16,380 nt of DNA. Origin: Acinetobacter marinus. Lineage in GTDB: Bacteria; Pseudomonadota; Gammaproteobacteria; Pseudomonadales; Moraxellaceae. Shown piece by piece: positions 12,825 through 16,380 of this stretch. The position numbers and the translations under genes are program-made. The DNA is taken from assembly GCF_900096915.1 (NCBI RefSeq), contig NZ_FMYK01000016.1:1-16380 (forward strand), given 5' to 3'. Under the pieces are notes generated by a model. The model made no database searches. It was not told the origin of the DNA and saw only the letters and a program-made list of their open reading frames with translations. Positions within the stretch are counted from its first letter, which is position 1; each line of letters opens with the position of its first letter.

Positions 12825-14817
12825 GTTAAGTCATATACTCTTAATTGGAGTTGGTTTATTTTCATCAACTTGGGTAATGGCGGCAGTTAAAGAATATGAT
12901 TTAACAATCGCTGAACAAACTGTAAATATCACAGGAAAACCAGTTGAGAGAATTACTGTAAATGGTAAATTCGTTGCACCACTTCTTGAATTTGAAGAAG
13001 GTGATGAGGCCGTTATCCGTGTTCACAATAAGTTAAAAAATCAGGACTCTTCAATCCATTGGCATGGCTTATTATTACCTGGAATTATGGATGGTGTACC
13101 TGGATTTAACAAATTTCATGGCATTGCCCCTAATAAAACTTATGAATATAAGTTTAAAGTCCGCCAAAATGGTACTTATTGGTATCATTCACATAGTAAA
13201 GGACAAGAACAAGACGGTTTATATGGTGCTTTTGTTATTTATCCTAAAGATAAAACTCCACTAACAGCTGCTGAAAAAACTGATAGAGATTTTGTGGTTT
13301 TGCTTTCTGATTTTCATAATTCGACAAGTGATCAAATTATGAAAAATATTAAAAAAGAAGCAGATTACTATCAGAACCGCCGCGAAACAGTATTCGATTT
13401 ATTAAAACAAGTTAAACGTGATGGGCTAAAAGCGACTTGGCAAGACCGTTCTATGTGGAATCAGATGCGGATGTTGAAAACAGATATGTCCGATGTGACT
13501 GGTTATACATTTTTAATGAATGGCAAAACACCTCAGCAAAACTGGACCGGTAACTTCAAAGCTGGTGAAAAAGTTCGCCTTCGTTTTATTAATGCTTCCG
13601 CTATGTCATTCTTTGATGTACGCATTCCAAACCTAAAAATGACTGTAGTCAGTGCTGATGGTCAACCTGTAAAGCCGGTTCCTGTAGATGAGTTCCGTAT
13701 TGGTACTGCTGAAACCTATGATGTCATTGTGGAACCAAAACAAGCACATTACCAAATTGAAGCTGAATCTATTGATCGTACCGGTTTTGCAGTGGGAACA
13801 TTACATGAAGAAAGCAGCCCAGCAGTCAAACAAATTGAGATGCCTAAGCCTCGTCCTCGTTCTTTATTGACTATGGAAGATATGGGAATGAATCATGATA
13901 TGTCTTCAATGCAAGGTATGAATCACGATATGTCTTCAATGAAAGGTATGGATCATGATATGTCTTCTATGAAAGGCATGAATCACGATATGTCTTCTAT
14001 GAAAGGTATGGATCATGATATGTCTTCAATGAAAGATATGAATCACGATATGTCTTCTATGAAAGGCATGAATCACGATATGTCTTCTATGAAAGGTATG
14101 GATCATGATATGTCTTCTATGAAAGGCATGAATCACGATATGTATTCTATGAAAGGTATGGATCATGATATGTCTTCTATGAAAGATATGAATCATGATA
14201 TGTCTTCTATGAAAGGCATGAATCATGATATGCCGATGAATAGCGCTACTGTTAAGGCGGCTTCAGACAAGAATGATAATACCGTATTTGGATGGGCAAA
14301 TGCTTCAACACCTGAAGGTAATAAAGCATTGCAATATAGTGATTTGCAATCGTTAGATCCTCAAAAAGACACTCGTGCAGCTGAACGTGAAATAGAGATC
14401 CGTCTTGGTGGAAACATGGAGCGTTATATTTGGACAATAAATGGTAAAAAATTTAATGAAGCCGACCCACTAGTGGTGAAGTATGGTGAACGTATTCGCT
14501 TAAAATTTGTCAATGACAGTATGATGGCTCACCCAATGCACTTACATGGCATGTTTATGCAGCTTGAGAATGGTCAGGATCCAAGCAATATGCCAAACAA
14601 ACATACGGTAATTGTTCCACCTGGGAAAACGATAACCACTCTACTCACAGCTGATGAGTTAGGTGAGTGGGCTATTCATTGTCACCTGCTTTACCATATG
14701 AGTGCAGGAATGATGAATAAACTCATTGTAGCTCAAGTGGAAGATGGTAATTCTACAAAGACTGTTCCTCAGTCCCAAGTAAATGAGAAGGGAGTAAATC
14801 CACATGCACATCACTAA
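12814..14817 (+). CDS. copA: Copper resistance multicopper oxidase CopA (PcoA family) with Met/His repeat array
   Basis: A 667-aa periplasmic multicopper oxidase; relatives bind copper and oxidise Cu(I) and phenolic compounds. The signal-like start MSKKLSHILLIGVGLF has no twin arginines. Copper motifs: IHWHG (about 81-85), YWYHSHSKGQEQDGLYG (about 122-138), HPMHLHG (573-579) and HCHLLYHMSAGM (622-633). Together these give the type 1, 2 and 3 ligands. Between the second and last cupredoxin domains, residues 359-468 are an 11-copy array of the decapeptide MNHDMSSMKG, then a partial 12th, which probably binds many copper ions. A duplicated ribosome site precedes it. The copB start lies inside its end. 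Length is above the roughly 600 aa of PcoA, largely from the array. It is unrelated to the ATPase also called CopA. Confidence 0.96.
   Translation: MSKKLSHILLIGVGLFSSTWVMAAVKEYDLTIAEQTVNITGKPVERITVNGKFVAPLLEFEEGDEAVIRVHNKLKNQDSSIHWHGLLLPGIMDGVPGFNKFHGIAPNKTYEYKFKVRQNGTYWYHSHSKGQEQDGLYGAFVIYPKDKTPLTAAEKTDRDFVVLLSDFHNSTSDQIMKNIKKEADYYQNRRETVFDLLKQVKRDGLKATWQDRSMWNQMRMLKTDMSDVTGYTFLMNGKTPQQNWTGNFKAGEKVRLRFINASAMSFFDVRIPNLKMTVVSADGQPVKPVPVDEFRIGTAETYDVIVEPKQAHYQIEAESIDRTGFAVGTLHEESSPAVKQIEMPKPRPRSLLTMEDMGMNHDMSSMQGMNHDMSSMKGMDHDMSSMKGMNHDMSSMKGMDHDMSSMKDMNHDMSSMKGMNHDMSSMKGMDHDMSSMKGMNHDMYSMKGMDHDMSSMKDMNHDMSSMKGMNHDMPMNSATVKAASDKNDNTVFGWANASTPEGNKALQYSDLQSLDPQKDTRAAEREIEIRLGGNMERYIWTINGKKFNEADPLVVKYGERIRLKFVNDSMMAHPMHLHGMFMQLENGQDPSNMPNKHTVIVPPGKTITTLLTADELGEWAIHCHLLYHMSAGMMNKLIVAQVEDGNSTKTVPQSQVNEKGVNPHAHH
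13888..14232 (+). repeat. 30-bp tandem repeat array in copA (11 units plus a partial)
   Basis: Units start at 13888 and every 30 bp to 14188, then a partial unit at 14218. Each encodes M(N/D)HDM(S/Y)SM(K/Q)(G/D). DNA identity between units is high: most differences are N/D codons, a few third positions and the G/D at position 10. One unit has TAT for TCT at about 14143. Such near-identical repeats can change copy number by slippage or recombination. Confidence 0.95.
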
Positions 14818-15724
14818 TAATTTTTTTTCAAAAACAACTTTGATGATTGCGCTATTTGGATTATCAAATCTAACGTTCGCTAAAAATGAAACTCCTGTAC
14901 AAGAAAGTAATATTACAAATGGTATGAGAGGCTTATTACAGGAGTCTGGTGGCTTAAGATATAGCCCCCAAGAATTGTATCCAGAATATTATTCAATGGA
15001 AAATGCAAATGGGGGAGATAATATTATTTTGACTGCAAGAAAGAGATCAGACGGATCTCACGATGATCATCTTAAAGAACATGGCGGACAAATTTATCAA
15101 GTAACAAGACTTGAAAATGCATGGATGGTTGATGAAGACGGTAAGGGCAACCTAGGAACAAAGCTTGAAACTTTGATTGGAACAGATGAAAATCGTCTAT
15201 TTATTGAAGCCAATTCGGAAAAGTCAGAAAGTAATGATCCAAAATATGCTGTATCAGCACTTTATAGCCGTAACGTAGCCCCATTTTGGGATATACAAGC
15301 TGGTGTAAGATATAGCGAAGATAAAAATAGCAGCAACAGTGATCGAGTTGATGGTGTTATTGGTGTATTAGGATTAGCTCCTTATTTCTTTGAAACACAA
15401 GCATATCTTTATGGCGGTGAGAATAATTTTTGGGGAGCAAGTTTTGAAATCGAACGTGATTTCTTGTTAACCCAGAAATTGATTACTCAACCTTATATCG
15501 AAGCAGATGTAATATTTAGCGATGATTCTAACTATGCTGCAAAATCAGGTTTATCAGAACTAAAAACTGGTATCAAAACCCGATATGAGATTACTAAGCG
15601 AATTAAACCTTTCATTGATGTTGCTTACCAATATGAAAAAGGACAGAAAGCCACTTCTATGCAAGAGGCAACAGAGTCTGAAAAGGGATGGAAATATGGT
15701 GCAGGTATCGAATTAGTTTTTTAA
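14804..15724 (+). CDS. copB: Outer-membrane copper resistance protein CopB (PcoB family)
   Basis: A 306-aa outer-membrane protein. The signal peptide ends ..LTFA near residue 26, and a short linker leads to a beta-barrel-like domain with alternating hydrophobic strands (LFIEANSEK, YAVSALYSRNV, WDIQAGVRYSED, ITQPYIEADVIF, PFIDVAYQYEKG) and a C-terminal Phe (YGAGIELVF), the usual outer-membrane assembly signal. CopB proteins bind or sequester copper at the outer membrane. This one has only weak Met/His content near its N-terminus, unlike CopB versions with long Met repeats. ATG 14804 overlaps the copA stop by 14 nt with GAAGGGAG about 9 nt upstream, so it is coupled to copA. A hairpin terminator follows at 15742-15773. 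Confidence 0.92.
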   Translation: MHITNNFFSKTTLMIALFGLSNLTFAKNETPVQESNITNGMRGLLQESGGLRYSPQELYPEYYSMENANGGDNIILTARKRSDGSHDDHLKEHGGQIYQVTRLENAWMVDEDGKGNLGTKLETLIGTDENRLFIEANSEKSESNDPKYAVSALYSRNVAPFWDIQAGVRYSEDKNSSNSDRVDGVIGVLGLAPYFFETQAYLYGGENNFWGASFEIERDFLLTQKLITQPYIEADVIFSDDSNYAAKSGLSELKTGIKTRYEITKRIKPFIDVAYQYEKGQKATSMQEATESEKGWKYGAGIELVF

Positions 15725-15741
15725 AATAATATGACTTGGAA

Positions 15742-15773
15742 TCATGAATGGTAGCTTCGGCTACTATTCATGA
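15742..15773 (+). terminator. Hairpin terminator after copB
   Basis: Fourteen-base arms TCATGAATGGTAGC and GCTACTATTCATGA, with a single G-T pair, close a TTCG tetraloop. The T tract after it is interrupted (AATTGTTGTCATTT), so termination may be partial. It lies 18 bp after the copB stop and marks the end of the 12400-15724 operon. Confidence 0.75.
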
Positions 15774-15898
15774 AATTGTTGTCATTTCCTTTCGAATCTG
15801 TAAAACTAAAAAAGTGAACCGTACCGGGTTTGTCGGAGAGTCAATATTCTGAGATGAGAAGCATTGCTTCGCAAGACGTAGCGAAGCGTAGTGTCCCG

Positions 15899-16214
15899 AT
15901 GACAAAATTAAAATATACCCCTGAAATCAGAGAAAGAGTGGTTCAATTACTAATTGAATCTAAAAGATTATCCATCGAATTGGGCAGCAGTTTCCGCAAT
16001 TGCTCCTAAAATTGGCTGTACTCCTGAAACACTACGTGCCTGGCATCAAAAGCATTTAGATCAGCAAAATCCTATTAAAGTACAACAGGTATCTGACCAA
16101 GAAAAAATGAAGCAAATGGAACGTGAAATTAAAGAATTAAAGCGTGCCAATGAAATTCTACGTAAAGCAGCCGCTTTTTTCGCCCAGGCGGAGCTCGACC
16201 GCCTACACAAATAA
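15899..16214 (+). pseudogene. IS3-family orfA (helix-turn-helix), frameshifted
   Basis: ATG 15899 reads MTKLKYTPEIRERVVQLLIE, the IS3 OrfA helix-turn-helix start, then goes out of frame at about 15961-15967. In the +1 frame it continues DYPSNWAAVSAIAPKIGCTP, then a leucine-zipper-like stretch MKQMEREIKELKRANEILRK, to TAA 16212-16214. An AAAA run at the shift suggests one added A; a 2-bp deletion is also possible. OrfA normally partners orfB by -1 frameshifting. With this shift and orfB truncated, the element cannot make a transposase. Confidence 0.82.
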
Positions 16215-16247
16215 TGGTGGATTTCATCCATAACAATAAAGACTTAT
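16214..16247 (+). pseudogene. IS3-family orfB start, truncated by IS6
   Basis: ATG 16214 overlaps the orfA stop and reads MVDFIHNNKDL, the usual start of the IS3 orfB part, before the sequence changes into the IS6 inverted repeat. Less than 5 percent of the DDE transposase remains. Confidence 0.7.
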
Positions 16248-16380
16248 GGCACTGTTGCAAATAGAGATTTGAGTCGATGATGTTTCCTTTAAAAAGTACT
16301 TAGAGACCGAAAACCCTGTTGATTAGACACACTTCACCCTGAGGCTGACCATAATAAAATGACGATGCTTGTCCTTTACG
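16248..16380 (-). mobile_element. IS6-family insertion sequence, right copy (partial)
   Basis: The inverted repeat GGCACTGTTGCAAA is at 16248-16261, and the 3' end of a leftward transposase follows. The orientation matches the left copy at 1-542. The sequence between repeat and transposase stop (16262-16299) is the usual short non-coding tail of IS6 elements. It continues beyond the window. Whether it is the same element as the left copy cannot be judged because the visible parts do not overlap. Confidence 0.92.
16300..16380 (-). CDS. tnpA: IS6-family transposase, C-terminal 26 residues (partial)
   Basis: The minus-strand frame entering at 16380 reads RKGQASSFYYGQPQGEVCLI then NRVFGL and TAA (16300-16302). 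It matches the conserved IS6/IS26 end (LRKGQA.aFYYG.p.GE..L..RVF). It ends about 40 bp from the terminal repeat, as in intact elements. The rest of the transposase lies outside the window. Confidence 0.92.
   Translation of the reverse strand, partial: RKGQASSFYYGQPQGEVCLINRVFGL

Larger units (their letters stand above)
15815..16247 (+). mobile_element. IS3-family element (IS51-like ends), truncated by IS6
   Basis: The left end TGAACCGTACCGGGTTTGTC (from 15815) resembles IS51-group IS3 ends. It is followed by a hairpin (arms 15866-15872 and 15881-15887), a damaged orfA and the first 11-12 codons of an orfB. The element stops abruptly at 16247, where the IS6 inverted repeat begins, so the IS6 copy inserted into or recombined with it and removed most of orfB. 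Confidence 0.82.

Noticed and set aside
14026..14226. Minus-strand open frame with regular HAFHRRHIM repeats
   Set aside because: It is the antisense shadow of the copA decapeptide array; the period follows from the 30-bp repeats and it has no start context of its own.
13888..14232. Possible CRISPR array (regular 30-bp repeats)
   Set aside because: The repeats abut without unique spacers and are in-frame codons of copA.

Overview
The window looks like an Acinetobacter-type gammaproteobacterial accessory region, probably plasmid or genomic-island DNA. The evidence is the AT-rich background, the DsbA and Cop protein styles, and four kinds of insertion-sequence remnant. It is essentially a copper-resistance island bracketed by two partial IS6-family (IS1006/IS1008/IS26-like) elements. 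Both run on the minus strand: the 5' part of a transposase at 1-542 and the 3' end of a transposase at 16248-16380.

Layout, left to right. (1) IS6 fragment, then 640 bp without a gene, then a complete dsbA (1186-1800) with a strong terminator. (2) A C-terminal gene remnant (1877-2113) cut by an internally deleted IS1-family element (2115-2453). (3) copZ (minus), a CopR-type box, and a decayed 16-codon relic of a copR start (2970-3020) facing away from copZ. (4) copC-copD (minus), and divergently (plus) a five-gene operon: secreted Met-rich protein, DUF2933 membrane protein, isoprenylcysteine-methyltransferase-like membrane protein, P1B copper ATPase, and an MgtC/DUF4010 membrane protein carrying a poly-G frameshift. 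The divergent promoter region holds two copies of a 29-bp CopR-box sequence with a small MITE-like element between them. (5) Convergent copS and copR (minus), sharing a CopR box with the divergent operon: secreted His/Met-rich peptide, multicopper oxidase CopA with an 11-copy Met/His decapeptide array, and outer-membrane CopB. (6) A hairpin terminator, then a frameshifted, truncated IS3-family element interrupted by the right IS6 copy.

The genes form a coherent copper system. CopRS would sense copper and bind TKACA-N4-TGTCA boxes ahead of every transcription unit. The P-type ATPase with CopZ handles cytoplasmic Cu(I). CopA oxidises and CopB and the small Met/His-rich proteins bind periplasmic or outer-membrane copper. 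CopC and CopD handle periplasmic copper and its passage through the inner membrane. The DUF2933-ICMT-ATPase-MgtC block is visibly richer in G+C than the flanking cop genes, which suggests a mosaic origin. I see no wholly new system. The most interesting points are the copR relic, the duplicated leader and start of copA, the homopolymer frameshift in the MgtC-like gene, and the recurring operator.
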